A DNA stretch of 64,000 nucleotides from Heterotrichella gracilis (taxonomy: Eukaryota > Sar > Xanthophyceae > Tribonematales > Xanthonemataceae). Below the pieces are notes generated by a model that had not been told where the DNA came from, did no database searches, and worked only from the letters and a program-made list of their open reading frames with translations. The stretch spans positions 1-64,000 of the forward strand of contig JAULBX010031924.1 of assembly GCA_032358255.1 (NCBI GenBank), in the 5' to 3' direction. Positions within the stretch are counted from its first letter, which is position 1, and every line of letters begins with the position of its first letter. The translations under genes and the position numbers were made by a program. Of the stretch, positions 13,343-26,271 are shown one piece after another.

Positions 13343-14553
13343 ATGTTCGTGCTGTGTGTGCTTGAGGACGACGTGCGGGTGGCGCCCCAGGAGCTCAACC
13401 GCCCCACCCTGGAAGCTGTCCAGTCGGTCCTGGAAGCCACCTACATAGACAAGGTGGTTCCGGACCTGGGCCTGGTGGTCACACTGTTTGACCTGCTGCA
13501 CGTGGAGGGTGGGTTTGTGTACCCTAGCGAGGGTGCCGCGCACTTCAAGGTCAAGTTCCGGGTGGTGGTGTTCAGGCCATTCGCGGGGGAGGTGCTGGTG
13601 GGCAAGCTGCAGCGGGCAGACAGGTGAGGGAGGGGATGGGTGGTGAAAGGGGCGGCCAGATTGAAATGTTGGCCTGGTTACTGGTGTGCTACGCAATTAG
13701 GTGCAACCTGCTCCAATAGGTGGCATTACCCACCATGCCTTGCGCATGTGGTCGTGGGAATGTCTTGCACATGCGCATGGCGGTACACTGACTGGTGGGC
13801 ATCGTCCTCCACAGGACTGGGCTGTACATTTCACTGGGATTCTTTGAGGATGTGTTTGTCCCTGACTACGCGCTACAAGACCCCTCCTTCTGGAACGAGG
13901 CTGAGGGTGCATGGGTATGGAAGTACGACAACAACGAGCTGTTTATGGACAAGGACGAGGACATACGGTTCAGGTACAGTGATATACGGAACACTGAATT
14001 CATGTCCACTGGTCCACTGGTGTCATGCTTCAGTGCCACGACCTTGTTACCCACGCCATGTTGCACTGGCTGCTGCCCTGGTTGTTTGTGTGTCGCAATG
14101 TTGCTGGTTTAAGTGTACTGCCGTTGGTGAAGGCGTTATGTGATTGCTAACCTGGCTGTACTGCCTGAACGCATGTGATCAAATATGTGACCTTTTCTCC
14201 TCCTTTCAAGGTGGTGTCTGTTAATAACAGCGACATTCACTCGTCCCCTGGGGCCATGCTTCAGAGCCATGCCCTGTGGGTTTTCTTACAAGTGCTGGGT
14301 TGTGGTGTACTGCCATTTCTGAAGGTTTTATGTGACCAACCTTCCCACTTGCAGGGTTGTATCTGTGAAGTACAACGACATCCTTGCCATCACGCAGCAC
14401 CAGCGGCTGGAAAGCGAGGGCAGGGGCGAGGCTGCCGTGGGGACGGATGACAACCCCTACAAACCCTTGGAGGTGGTTGGGGACATCAACTCCGATGGGC
14501 TGGGCCTCACGTCGTGGTGGATGGGCAGTGCTGAGGAGGGGGACGAGCAATGA
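13343..14553 (+). CDS. RPC8: DNA-directed RNA polymerase III subunit RPC8 (Rpc25/POLR3H)
   Basis: RPC8 forms the stalk of RNA polymerase III together with Rpc17 and helps initiation on tRNA and 5S genes. Three exons (13343-13623, 13815-13973, 14355-14553) join in frame to 212 residues; human POLR3H has 204. The N-terminal Rpb7-like domain starts MFVLCVLEDDVRV and contains VVTLFDLLHVEGG and the motif HFKVKFRVVVFRPF. The OB-fold domain begins at GLYISLGFFEDVFVP and includes DEDIRFR. The C-terminus LGLTSWW matches the family ending. The second intron (13974-14354) carries a decayed duplicate of the acceptor and the start of exon 3. That duplicate is not used here, because the real exon 3 alone restores RFRVVSVKYND. 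Confidence 0.97.
14099..14250 (+). repeat. Intronic partial copies of RPC8 exon 3 border
   Basis: The segment GTGTACTGCC..GAAGG..TTATGTGA recurs at about 14111, 14156 and 14316. The second and third units run on into exon-like sequence: VVSVNNSDI from 14211 compared with the true exon's VVSVKYNDI from 14356. At the aligned splice position the copy has AAG where the true exon has CAG, so the original acceptor is damaged. This reads as local tandem duplication of intron end plus exon start, followed by decay. Confidence 0.7.
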
Positions 14554-15256
14554 CCATGCGCTGATAGCACACACTGCGAGTGGGAGTTGGCTTGTCTGCA
14601 TGGGTCGTTGTCGTCTATTTGGTGGCAGCCTGGTTTTAGCTTGCCACTGGCTCCTAAAGCGTGCAGGACTATTTTTTCAGCATCCTCTGGGATGAAGCGT
14701 TTGCTTCTGCAGCCTGACGTGCGCCCACTGCCTTTGCAAAGTGAGGAAAAAGGCGTTAGGCTTCACATCCGCAACTTGTGATGAAGTCACCGACAAATTT
14801 GTCTGAGCATGTACATACCTGGGCGATCCGCATTGTTTGACGCTAACAGCCACTGTTTCCCACTATGGTATGTGATTTTATCTTGGCTGGACAATGACGT
14901 CGTTCTGCAGGCATGATATTGCCCGGGTTGCAACCAGTACTGGAGCCATGCCAGTGTACCTTACCCTAAACCCTAACCTAGGGTCACCCTGCAAGGGCTT
15001 CTCGAGTGCCTGTTGCCTGGCATGCACAACACAATCGGCTTACCACTTTTCCCCCTCCTTGACCAGTTGTCAGTACGATCAGCGAAGCGGTTTACCTGGC
15101 TCTACCCTCGTCTGCTTGCCTTCAAGCGCACGCCATTTGTTGGGCATAATCTGCATCACATGTCACCGTGGCATGTTCCTTGATCGGTTCAGTTTGTTCC
15201 CTCGATGTCGTGCGCCATATATCTACTTGAAGACGTGTACAATTTGTGAAGCAGCC
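14554..15256 (+). other. Intergenic between RPC8 and the PEC-like channel
   Basis: This holds the RPC8 3' end and the channel promoter. The frame of the channel's first exon is open from 14894, but the 5' part encodes Cys/Ser-rich sequence without similarity and includes a CCCTAAACCCTAACC run at 14964-14978. I therefore treat it as leader sequence. No TATA box was clearly identified. Confidence 0.4.
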
Positions 15257-18200
15257 ATGCTTGCTGGGACTGTTCATCCGTACTCTGTGCCAGCTCCAGG
15301 GTTTCGCCAACCCCGTCAATCGCTTGCATGCAGATGGTCTGACAAGAGAGTACCCCTGTGCACTACAGCACGGAGGGGTACTACAGCCAGGCTTGGAGCG
15401 AACCCAAGACACCAGCCCAGGCAGCCCTTGAGGTTCCAAGTGCAGGCGTGTCACTCCGATGACAGCAGCTCTGAAGGTGAAGAGGACTTTGTTGTGCGGT
15501 ATGACCCACAACCTCATGACCCATTCCTGCCCAGCAAACCTCCAAAGAACCCCTGGCAGACGATGTTTGCCAGGCTAGCGACGATGCTATCTTTCCTGGG
15601 GCTGGTGTTCCTTGGAACGGTGGCCCTCAAGTCACAGCGCAAGCCCCAGCCCCTCATGAGGCAGACACTCCTGTCGAGGACTTCAGAGGCAAGGGCAGCA
15701 AAGCCAGTGGGACCCGCCCAGCGCGTCACCATGGCAGTGGACAACGCGCTGGAGTTCTCCACCCTGCAGTTTGCGCACCTGCTCCAATACGTGCTGACAG
15801 CCAATGTGGTGATCAAGGTGGTAGCGGTGCTTGGCTTTGGGCTGCCGCTGGTGGCCCTCTTTGGGTGCCTGTACAGCTGGGCGACTGGAGGGGGAACCTC
15901 GCAGGCGGACGGCATGCTCAAGTCCTACAACGTCCTGTTCCGGGCACCAGGTATGTCACTGCCGCGATGCTTGTTTGCAGCAAGGCTACGGTAGGGACAT
16001 GTGGGGGGTTCAGAATGCATGGAAACCACCCCCAGCTTGTGGGGGGAAGGGGGTCCTGGTGCAGACAATACGCAAGTAACACCCTCATACTTGAGCTAAG
16101 GGGATCCCGGGTGTTCCTGTTTACTTGCACCAGTGCACCAAGGCTCCGTTTCCAACGTGGTTTCTAAAGAGGGTTGTTGTTATCACCAGGTACCAGCATC
16201 ACGCGGGAGGACACCCTGGCAGCCAGCCTGGTTGTGAACGTGGTGTTCATGGTGGGCCTGCTGGTGTACTCTGTACTGCTGGGAGTGGTGTCGGAGGAGA
16301 TAAAGTCGGAGCTGAACACCTTCAAGGGGGGCTCATACCCCATCGTCACCTCAGGGCACACCGTCATCCTCAACTGGAACCAGCAAACGGTGCCGCTGCT
16401 GCGTCAGATGCTGGAGGCCAACGCTGCCAACAAGAAGGCGTTCCAAGGGTGAGGCCAAGGACCACCACCCATCCATGTTCACACTTGCCAGTGCGCTTGG
16501 CATCAGCAAGTTTCAGTGTCCCCCACTCCATGACAGGGTGCTAGGCATGGACTTCAATCGTACATGGAAGGGCATGGTCCCAAATAAAATGTAGACTACC
16601 TGTATGTGCTGCAGCCAAACATGTTAGGACCATGCCCTGTCTTTAACACGTCCTTTCATCAGCCAGTCAAAATATGACCACTATCACACACTGTGTCAGC
16701 TATAAGACGTCGACTTAATTGACTCTCATATATCACAGGAAGGTGATCATTGTGGCTGAGAAGCCCAAGGCCGCCATGGATGAAGCTGTGAAGCGGCTGA
16801 AGGACCAGTACAAGGTGGGGATCCACTGCAGGTCGGGAAGCCCCTACTTCATCAACGACCTGGAAGTGGCAGCTGCTGGGCAGGCGCGCAAGATCTTCCT
16901 GCTCACGCCCGAGGGTGGCAAGGTCTGGCGTGTGCCTAATGGATGCGGATGGGTGTAAATGCTACACATAAGCATGCATGTGCATTGTGCACCCATTTTA
17001 TGCGCACGGCTCCCCCCGCTACCTCGCAAATCAGCTGCCGCTGGGGTCCCCACCTGAAAGACTGCACCCACTGTGTCTTGTCTGCTCTTAAGGAATACAA
17101 GAGGCTATGTGCTATGGGGGTGTGCGCAACAACTCTGGGTGATTTTGAATGCACTCCACTCGCGCACCTGTCATGACTTTCAGTCAAATTTGATGGCCAT
17201 GTCATGCAGGACCGCCAAGCAACCACAGCAGCGACGCTGCTCAACCTGAGCATGCTCCGATCCAGGATGCGGCCTGCAATGGACAAATCTCTGCAGCACA
17301 TCATCCTGCAGCAAACCGACAAGAAGCCGGCGCAGCAGGCGCTGCAGCATACTGCAGGCCTCTTGATGGGCCAGGGGATCAATCTGATTGAGGTTTCCAC
17401 CTCCCAGGATCTGCATTCGCTGATGGCACAGACTGCAGTACAGGTGTGATACACTCATCGCCATCATTGGACGTTAAGACATCACCATTGACAACACCAT
17501 CTTCATTCCAGCCACGCAATCACAAAGTTCATCAGCAGGCACAGCGGCCAATGCCTCCTTTCCACCTGCTTGTCTTGATGGTCAATGCAACGCATCTAGC
17601 TGTCTGTACTCATACTCATTCCATCCATGGCTTGCTACGTTTTTAATCTTGATGTGTGCCATTGGTGCAGCCTGGGGTGGCAGATGTGTATGCTGCTGTG
17701 GTTCAGACATCCAGAGATGGGGCGCGCATGCACTCAACAAAATATCGAGGCTTAGAACCCAAGACATATCAGTAAGTCTTTACTGAGTAGCACTTTTGCA
17801 TTGGTGCAGTACAGTCACATTTACAGTACATTTTATATTGGTGGAATATATGACATACATCATCATGCTGCATCTCACAAACAGCTCTGCTCGGTATGTG
17901 ATGCGTGTTCTGACCTATTGCTGGCCCATGCTGTAGGGATATCAGGCGGTCATGCAGCAATGGCATTGTCATTGGCTTTGTCAGTCAGCAGTCGGGGGCT
18001 GTGCGGCTGAACCCGTCAGACTCAGAGCTTGTGTGCCCAAATGACAGGATTGTGTACATGTCCCGAACCAGCGGTAATTTGATAATCAGTACTTACCACA
18101 CCTCGCATTCTGCTTTGAAGATTCCAGCCAATTGTTTGTTCACCAATTGTACATGCCAATCATCAGGTATTCAATTGGACTGTGGTCAGTGCAGAGCCGT

Positions 18201-19555
18201 TGAAGGAATTGAAGAACCCAAAGCCTGTGGACATTGAGGCTTTCAAGGCCAAGCTGGGAGATTCACTAGGTGTACGCCACAAACCAAAGCACATTGTAGT
18301 GCTAGGTTGGGATTCCGACATCCAGGATCTAGCCCACCCTCTGTCCGATTTCTGCACACCAGGGAGTGTGGTTACAGTCATCACACCGAGCAGGCCAGAA
18401 AACTTCCCTGAGAAAAGCATGGGCAACTGCACTTTTGTGCATGTGAAAGGCGCGGCACCTGATGCCAAGCTCCTGAAGCAAGCTGGTGTTTCAACCTGCG
18501 ACTCTGTGATCATTGGTACGATTTTTGCTTGTTTTTACTTCAGTTGTGGATGCCTACGTGTGTGCATGAAATCTTTAGGTGGTTTATTTGTTTCCATCAC
18601 CTTGCTGCACACTGTCACTGAGTCAGACTTCAAATTGGTTCCACTGTTGTGGTCTACGCAGGTGGTACAGGGCAGATGTCATCCAAGGCTTCAGATGCCT
18701 ACGTGGTGTCAAACATCCTGCTCCTCCAGGACTACCTGGGGAAGCAGCCGGCTAGGGCCAAACCCCTGCATGTGGTCAGTGCAGTCACCCACAGGGAGAC
18801 ACTCAACATCGCTGCCAGCATCATCAGGTAAGGCGCAACATTGGCAGCATCATTTTGGTGCAGTGGCAGCCTGTGTTCGTTGCCGCAGATGTATCACGCT
18901 GGGTACAGACTGAATGTGGCATCACACAGCATTGCACTTCACAGCCCATATGGTTAATAGCAGAAGGTGAACACCAAAATTTAAACGTATTTCCCACCGT
19001 GAATTTATTGCCACATCCCTTTGGCCCAGGGATATATGCAAGGGCCGCCTAACTGCTGAGCTTTTGTACCCTGATGACCTGGTGGGTGGCCTCCTGAGCC
19101 AGGCCGCTGTCAGGCCGGACCTGGCACCAATGCTGGAGGACCTGTCGCATGAGGAGGGGAACGAGCTGTACCTCAGGTGAGCACAGGCGTGTTAAAAGTG
19201 GGTGCAACCCATCGCCAGCAGCCTTGCTTGCAGTTACTGTACTGTGATGCCATTTCAGCTGCAATTTTGGAGCTGTATGCATTGAATTTTAATGATGTTG
19301 CTGCAAATGAGCTGCGGCATGCATGGCACATTGCAACGAGTGCCCATCCTGTGCAGGCTTCCCTCCCGATACAACATCTCTGGCATCCAGCCCACCTTGT
19401 GGAGCGAGATCAGCGAGTTGGCGCGGCTCAAGGGGGAGACAGCCATTGGCTACATCAGCGACCAGGGGATCATGACTCTGGTGCCATCGGGGGAGCATGT
19501 GGCAACGTTTAATGACAACTTCCAGATTGCAACAATTGCGGAAAACCGGGTGTAA
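15257..19555 (+). CDS. PEC1: PEC-like plastid envelope ion channel (CASTOR/POLLUX/DMI1 family)
   Basis: Ten exons join in frame: 15257-15950, 16190-16448, 16739-16922, 17210-17443, 17671-17771, 17937-18073, 18195-18515, 18662-18827, 19030-19176 and 19357-19555. The product has 813 residues, very close to plant PEC1 (about 813), a potassium/calcium-permeable channel of the chloroplast envelope. The first 95 residues are Arg/Ser/Ala-rich, a likely transit peptide. Hydrophobic segments lie near 101-120, 179-207 and 240-264. The family block follows: HTVILNW, IIVAE, CRSGSPYFINDLE and ARKIFLL (first RCK-like domain, about 287 on). A second nucleotide-binding-like fold starts at HIVVLGWDSDIQDL (about 569), and the C-terminus EISELARLKGETAIGYI matches DMI1-type ends. 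The start codon is uncertain because the frame is open 121 codons further upstream. The symbol is by family; the PEC1/PEC2 split cannot be decided here. Confidence 0.88.
16569..16638 (+). repeat. Perfect 12-bp inverted repeat in PEC-like intron 2
   Basis: AGGGCATGGTCC at 16569-16580 is the exact reverse complement of GGACCATGCCCT at 16627-16638, with a 46-base loop. It lies within an intron (16449-16738). It could be a small structured element or a relic of a foldback; nothing shows a function. Confidence 0.75.
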
Positions 19556-20332
19556 GGGTCGATGTAGTGCTGCATGCAGTCACTGTGAATGATGTAGGTG
19601 TGTAGCTACTATTGTGCCTTTACAGGCTAAAGAGTTGAAGCAAGCAATATAGCGTAACTTACAGGACATACTAATAGTTGGCAGCCATTTGATCACAATG
19701 ATTGAAACATACGTGTGCAGCGCGCGTGCGGTGCCGAGTGGACACTTTCACGATGACATCAAATAGAGATGTAGTAGCAGTAGATGATACATTCCTGATA
19801 TGCTGATGCATTAGGAAAATTTTGCTAGATAGCAAGCAGTGGACATGGTACGGTAGTAAAGCAACTCTTGAAATTTTCTTCGGGATCGGGAATATGTCGC
19901 CATAAAATTCTGTGATACAGCACTGTGGATGAATAATTGCATTGCCAATCAGCAATTGGTAGCCACAATCAATTGAAGGTTGTTTTTGTCTTCCTTGATT
20001 CAGTTTGCTCGGGTGCATACTATTATATGAGACTTGTGTAAGAGTCTGATCAGTCGACTACTTTGACTAAATCTGAGCATCACGGTAATGTTGTGGTATA
20101 TGCGCATAGACTACAACCGGAACTTAACAGGTTGCCAATATGTTTCAGAAAATGTGGATCCATTCAAACTGTGATGTATTCAAACGTTTACTACGGGTAG
20201 TATGGTGATTAGTCGTGATGTGTACGGTGATTCATTTCCCCCACTGGTCACCCAGCACCCACACCCGCAAGGCCCAGCTTGCTAGTAGCATTCAATTTGC
20301 TTGCCAAGGGCGTTGACTAAACTGCAATCTGC
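19556..20332. other. Convergent spacer, nothing recognised
   Basis: The channel gene (plus) and the next gene (minus) both end here. The 780 bases are AT-rich, with no long frame, no repeat and no RNA gene that I can see. Confidence 0.5.
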
Positions 20333-23300
20333 TTATGAAGGCCTCACTCCTTTGAATGTGACAAACCCGCCAAAACCTCTGCCATCACCCACCCCTGACT
20401 CAGCCTCCACCGGCACAAAGTGAACCTCCTCGCCACCAAGGCCATAGGCGACCTCGACTGCAATGGCTCCTCCTCCACAACCTGCTGTTCCACTCAAGAT
20501 CTGACCCTCAAGCCCAGCGCATATCTCTGAGGCATTTGCACCCTGCTTGTTGTTGCCAAGCCCCAGCTCCTGAGCGTTGCCATCAGGTGCAATGCTTCCG
20601 TTTTGCTCAAACGCACAGGGCCCCTCTGGCTTTGGTGACACAATGCCCAGGATGGGTGAATATGAGCTGTCAAAATCATCAGAGTCCACTGGTGCTGCGC
20701 TGCCTGAGTCAGCATTGCTCTGGCGTGTGGCATTGATTGCTGCTGGGTACTTGTATCCACCAAAGGGGCTCTTCCAGAACCCCACGCGCTCCTTCAAAAC
20801 CCTAAAGGAGGGCTTCACCGCAACCGGGCGTGGGACATAGGCATCCCCACAGGCTGTCACCCGGGTGGGCAACCCATGTGCTGCATCTGACTCTGCTTCC
20901 GACCCAGAGCTCCATCCCGCCTCCTGATTGGCGTCAAACACCCTGTTGAGGTACGCGCTCCTGCCCACCCCGGGGCTGCTCATGCCCACACCTCCCGGCT
21001 GCAGTGGGACAACAGGCTGAGCCTGCTGCGCCTCCCCGGGTTGGTGGTACAGCGGGTTGTCGTGCAGGGCGGCGTTGTGCTGCACCATTGGGGGCAGGGT
21101 TGCTGAAGCGCCTGCCAGCCACAATAAAAGATGTCAGCACGCAGTTAGTAGCATCAGCCGGTGTGCATGAGGCATATGACAGTACCCACTGGCAAGGACA
21201 CACACATGCATGCGCAGCAATGGCCAAATAATTAGGGCTTTCAAAAGCTCTACCAGGCTGATATCTAATGATGTAGGTATCAATTCCAAGCACATCACTA
21301 AAATCCATTCAACTTGATATATGATCACATTATTTTGATACAGGATTCTGCCGACATTGGATGATTGTGCAGCCAAGATGCCAACCTTCAGCTATTAATT
21401 AGCCTTTCACATATGCCTTGCACCCTTACCTGAGTTGTCCAGGTTGGCGATGCTGCTCCCAACACCTCCGTTCACCCTCATCTCATGCAGGTTGCGCAGC
21501 CTGGACACCCTGGAAGGGTTCATCAGGCGCCTGCCAGTGGGGGATACCTCCCAGGAGCCAGGCTCCTGGTGCTGGGCATGGATGAGACAAACCTGACCCT
21601 CCACAAGGGTTTGTTGATTGTCCTGCTTCATACCCTTGCCTAAGCTTTTGGCTGCGGTTTCTTCAGCGGCACCTGTGGCAGAAGTTGGAACGTCTCTGTG
21701 ATCGCAAGTTGTAACATAATGATTGCGGTGATTCAGCCCAGGTATTATCTGCCAAAGTTGCCAATTTTTTTCATTGTACTGCAGTGAATGCTTTTTTACG
21801 TCCCACATGGTCACCCATACAAATCCGCGACGCATACATGTTTTATTTACATCAAAGTATAAGTGTGCTGGCGGAGGCTGAATAGTCCCAAACCAGATGA
21901 TATCTGTACATGTTATGCGCCATGCCTTTGGTCCCTCGCCATGCATGCAGTCACCTTGCACCGCCGTGCGGATCTGCTCATTGGTTGCCACCGGACTCCC
22001 ATCCCACGTGGACCTGCGGGTTCGAGCAGGGCTCGGCAGCGAATCGTGGCGCTCCAAGCATCCCCCTGGGCACCCTTGCGGCCTCAGACTGGACAGGAAG
22101 GCTTGCAGCGCACCAGGCCCTGTAGCGCAGTCGGCTGCGATTGTGGCGTAGGCACTTGGATCTGCCTCTGGCTGTTGGAAGGGCTCCTGGTCAGATGGCT
22201 TGCCAGGGCTCTGTTGGCCAGGTTGGGAGGGAATCTCCTGAGACGCCCGGTAGCGCAGCATGGCTGCTAGGGACATCTCCAGGGCCTGCGGGGTTCAAAG
22301 CTCATACAAACGGAAAATATTGGAAGGGAATGATCTTCCCTTGAGAATGGATCAATTGCGAATTGACTGCTTTGTTGAATTGACTACAGTAACAAGAGCC
22401 TCAAGCTGCCATGCTCAGGGGTTGCGACAATGACCACCTTTTTCCAGATGCGGCTGCCGCAAGATGCATTCCAATCACATGCATTCCAGCGGATAAGTCA
22501 ACACAGCAGGCACCCATACACACCACATTTGCCGCATCCCTGGTGCACCAGGCATTCATATACCGTATACAACCCAGTGACAAACCACAATGTGACCTCA
22601 CCTCTAGCTGGTTCCTCAGTCCCTGCACCTGCTCTGCGCTGAGGTGCTTCCTGGCAGGGTCACCAACACCGCGGCTCAACCCATATGGCCACTGTATGGC
22701 CTTCTGACCCAAGGGAGAAAACAGTGACGGGTACAAGCGGGGAAGAAGGGCGGGCGCGCCATCCCCTGTCTCTGATGCCGACATCCGCCTCCCGCCGGGG
22801 CGAGGGTTGGTGGTTGGGGTTGCCAGCACCACTGCCCTGCTGCTGCGTGGCAGGCAAAGTGGGGAGGGAGTCCGGTTGCCCATAGCCCCACATGGCCCTG
22901 CGCCCCACAGCATAGGCCACATTAGCCGGGAATTGTGACTGGCTTGTCCGCCGCGTGAGTGACCTGTGGACCCTTGGCACATGGGCTACTCGGCCGCGAC
23001 CCCTTCACGTGACAGGTCTAGGTCAAAAAGCACACAAATGCTACTGCCCTGGTAGTGCAGCTTTGCATAGAGTTTTGCCACTCTACACAGGGATTTTTCC
23101 ACTCCACATGGAGCATGCAGATGTAGAGGATATGGTCGCACATCCACACAAATGCAACCTACTATAGCGGTCCAGGTGTTCCTAGCTGGTGGCATTGCAA
23201 TTGGTGGGGCAAATGGATACAGGACAGAATGCATCAGGCACAATAAGTACGTACAGGAAGGGGAGTATATTTGTGTTGGAAATGCACCCACTCACCAGTT

Positions 23301-24581
23301 GGGGTCCTGCCATTGAAGGTGGAGCGCCTTGCCAGCCGAGCCTGGTTCTCAGGGGCTGCCCACATCGTGACAGACCTACTCTCTGCTTGTCCTGCATTCA
23401 GCATCCCCCCCTTGCCGCTCCCTGACAGGGAATGCCTCCTCCTCCCATGTGCAACGAAGCGCTCCCCCCTGGAAGCCTCGCCCAGGCTGGGTACCAGGGT
23501 ATTGGTGGATCCCTCCCCAGCGCATGGCTGCTTGGGAGCATTCCCCCTGTCTCCGGACAACCTCCGGCGCTGGCGCAGCACAGATGCGGTGGTCGGGGTC
23601 CAATACCCACACCCTGCAAATTTAAGCATTCAATTCAGTAACCATTTTTGATGCCATAATGGGCCTGCAGGACCATTGCAGTTGGTACAAGAACCCAATT
23701 TAAAACCTAAGCAGCGATGGAAAACCCAGACAATTTCCCAAAGCAGCAGAGAGGCAGTTATTGGGGTCCAGTACCCTACACCACCAAGTAGTACCCGTAC
23801 CCTGTACCACCACCTCTCGAAGATTTTTAATCATTACATCTGATCGGGGTTAGTGATCCCTACCCAGATGGTGCGCACTTGCTGCAAAAGCATGACGGGC
23901 ATGCATTCAGTGCAACGGGTACAAGACTGCTGCCTGCGCATGCGCTCACCAACGCTACATGGCGGCAGACAGTGCACTCTAGTGCCTGAAGTACATCAAC
24001 TACCACATGATCAGCGCACCGTCAGCCAGCCCAGTGAGCAGCAACTCCAGCGACTGTGTGTTGCGGCAGCAGAAGGCGCAGGCCTTGGAGAGGCGAGGCT
24101 GCAGGCGCAGCCCCATGGCGGCATGGCAGGGGGCCTCAGGCAGGGCGTCACGCGCACTCATGCCTGTGGAAGGGGAGGGGCGTGAGCACAGGGGCGATAC
24201 CTTCTGATGTGGCAGGCATAGGGTTGGGGAGTAGCAGGTCTGTGTTGGAAGGTGTGCCGAACGATGGGACAACGTTGGATCTCTGTCCCAGGGAAGGGAG
24301 GGCTACGTGGAATATATAAATACTGTCATCATATTGTAGACAAGCCCACATCATGTAAACCCTGGAAAGGGTTGTGCAGGGTCACCCTTACCCTGTTGAT
24401 GTGTTGGGGGGGTGCCTGGGTCACTGCTGCGCTGACGCCTGGTGTGAAGCACGCTGAAGCTTGGGCCTCGAAGGCTTGGAACGGTGACGGTGCCAGAGGG
24501 AGGGTTGTAGGTGGTGTCTGCGCCTGACGTCAGGTGGGACGACATCTCCCATGGGGCATTCAAGGCAGCATGGGAAGGCAT
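20333..24581 (-). CDS. Unrecognised low-complexity protein, eight or more exons
   Basis: I do not recognise the family. Eight exons keep one frame: 24581-24392, 24302-24201, 24163-24020, 23613-23296, 22972-22602, 22285-21955, 21672-21430 and 21111-20333, for 825 residues ending at a stop. The first exon is open to an acceptor at 24655, reading RLSYFYRYKPNAAS before the first Met, so the real start is probably in an upstream exon I could not place. Ser, Pro, Gly and Arg dominate. Better-structured parts are LFSPLGQKAIQWPYGLSRG followed by LSAEQVQGLRNQLEALEMSL (a helical stretch across an exon join), and RVLKERVGFWKSPFGG near the C-terminus. No membrane segment is evident. The model rests on frame closure over seven introns. 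Exon 3's donor (GTGCGC) is the weakest choice. Confidence 0.6.
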
Positions 24582-24655
24582 TGCTGCCACTGAAGGCGGA
24601 ATCGTGGATGTAGAGGCCGCGTTGGGTTTGTAGCGGTAGAAGTAGGAGAGCCTAG

Positions 24656-25752
24656 CTGTTGGAGACCAGAAACTGGTTTGTGTCAGGGCTATGGGACATG
24701 GTTTCTGTAGCCGATGACTTTGAGCTAACAGTTGAGCGAAAGATGCGCTGTAACAGATTCTTGAGGAGACAAAACACCTTTGTACAGGTTGCTTAGGTAA
24801 CTGGTGTGTGCTTCGGTGTCGTGGTGGCTAGCTACATACTAGTGGCTGGCCAACTTCAGCAACGTGTAGTATGCATGCAAGCAGGTCCAAACGAAACTTG
24901 GTTTCGCGAAACCTTGGTCTTAGGAAGTAGGGTGCCACGCAATACGCGGACATCAGCTGCGGTAGATGCTTGGCAAGGAAAGCAAACAGCACTAGTGGTG
25001 AGCAGTGGTGCCAAGAGCTCACTGACCTTATAACTCCGAGATGTCTATAAACAAGTCCACATAATATTTTCCACATAGACTTATAGCTTTCAGCCACCAA
25101 TACCTGCTTTCTGCTGTCTTTTTACGCCTGCATCGTGCGGCCCTCAGTGCTGTCAGCCCTACAGGTAGTTGGTGACAGCTAGCTAGTTGGTGATGTCAAC
25201 AGGTTTCCGTGCATGCGACTGGGATGCCGTTGCCAGTGAGATGGCAGTAGGACCGCAGCACGTAGAAACGACCGTGCTACGCACCCGTGTGGTGCTTATT
25301 CAACTCTTCAGGGAGTTGTTGTGCAACGTAGCAACGTTTCAGCAGTGTCGGAGGAAGGTGTGCCGTACCATGTACACCCTAACTGTGGAACACTCCAACT
25401 CCCTATGGGCACACACAACCTGCGCGTAACGAAAGCAAAGTATACTCAAGCACCAGAGGCTTAACTCTTTATGTGCCGGCACTAGAATGCTTCACCGGGA
25501 AGTTTTGCTCCATCCCAAGCGGCACTTTTTTCCCCGTTTTCCAGCATTACCGCAATCACCTTACCACATGGACTCCACATTAGATGCCAACTTGCATTGC
25601 GAGTGCCAGTTGTCCCACCCCTGCAGCAAAAGGAAGCCCTCGAGTGGGCAACTTCGTGCGAGTTTTGGGTCTGCTGAACTGATGGAAGCGAGAGTCCTTG
25701 CCACGTTTTGCCTTTTGCTTCACTATTCTGGCTGATAGGCGTTGCTCGAGCC
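24656..25752. other. Intergenic, possible missing first exon of the 20-24 kb gene
   Basis: The 5' end of the minus-strand gene ending at 20333 should lie in or beyond this stretch. Frames at 24828-25100 and 25187-25429 are open but show no similarity and no clear splice partner. A TATA-like element at the right end belongs to the glycoprotein gene. Confidence 0.35.
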
Positions 25753-25753
25753 G

Positions 25754-25760
25754 TATAAAG
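25754..25760 (+). promoter_or_regulatory. TATA-like element of the glycoprotein gene
   Basis: GTATAAAG is followed, after about 35 bases, by CAACT-rich sequence typical of a leader. A donor-like GGTGAGTC near 25930 and an acceptor CACGCAG at 26184-26190 suggest a 5'-leader intron that ends about 80 bases before the ATG at 26272. Inference from sequence only. Confidence 0.35.
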
Positions 25761-26271
25761 ACGCAGCCCTTGTAGTCGGTGGTCAACTAACTCCAACCTC
25801 AACTCCCAACTCTATTGCTACCCAGTTTACCACCTGGTTTGAACGCTGCACAGTTTTCACTCGAGATTCTACTTGGCAAACGTTCTTTTCGACCCAGTGT
25901 TACCCAGTGCTTCGAAAGGGAGTAGTTTGGTGAGTCTATCTGCATGCATGCGAACTGTCGTTTGCAGGCACTGTGACTCGATGCAAAACATTTGTAAGCA
26001 TGCACCTGGATGGCCACTACTCCTGCGACTGTTCCAAACACCAACTTGCAAGCTACAATCTGCATTCACCTCTGACAACGTCTTTGTCACCCACCATTGC
26101 CTCTAAATTCCTGCCACACGTCAACTTGAGGGCCTACCTCAACCACAGCAAGCTGCTACATGCGCCTAATACTGCTGTTGCTTCCACGCAGGTGCTTTCT
26201 GGCCACCCAATCAGCCTGCTACCCAAACCAGCCACCTGCTCCCGGACAGACACTTCCGCCCGCTTTGGTCG

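Noticed and set aside
14894-15256. Upstream extension of the plastid channel
   Set aside because: The frame is open, but the text is unlike a protein of this family and contains a telomere-like run; the ATG at 15257 gives the family's usual length.
23756-23785. Possible copy of an exon border in the 20-24 kb gene (GGGGTCCAGTACCC against GGGGTCCAATACCC)
   Set aside because: Only about 24 bases alike and low complexity; too weak to count with the clear cases.
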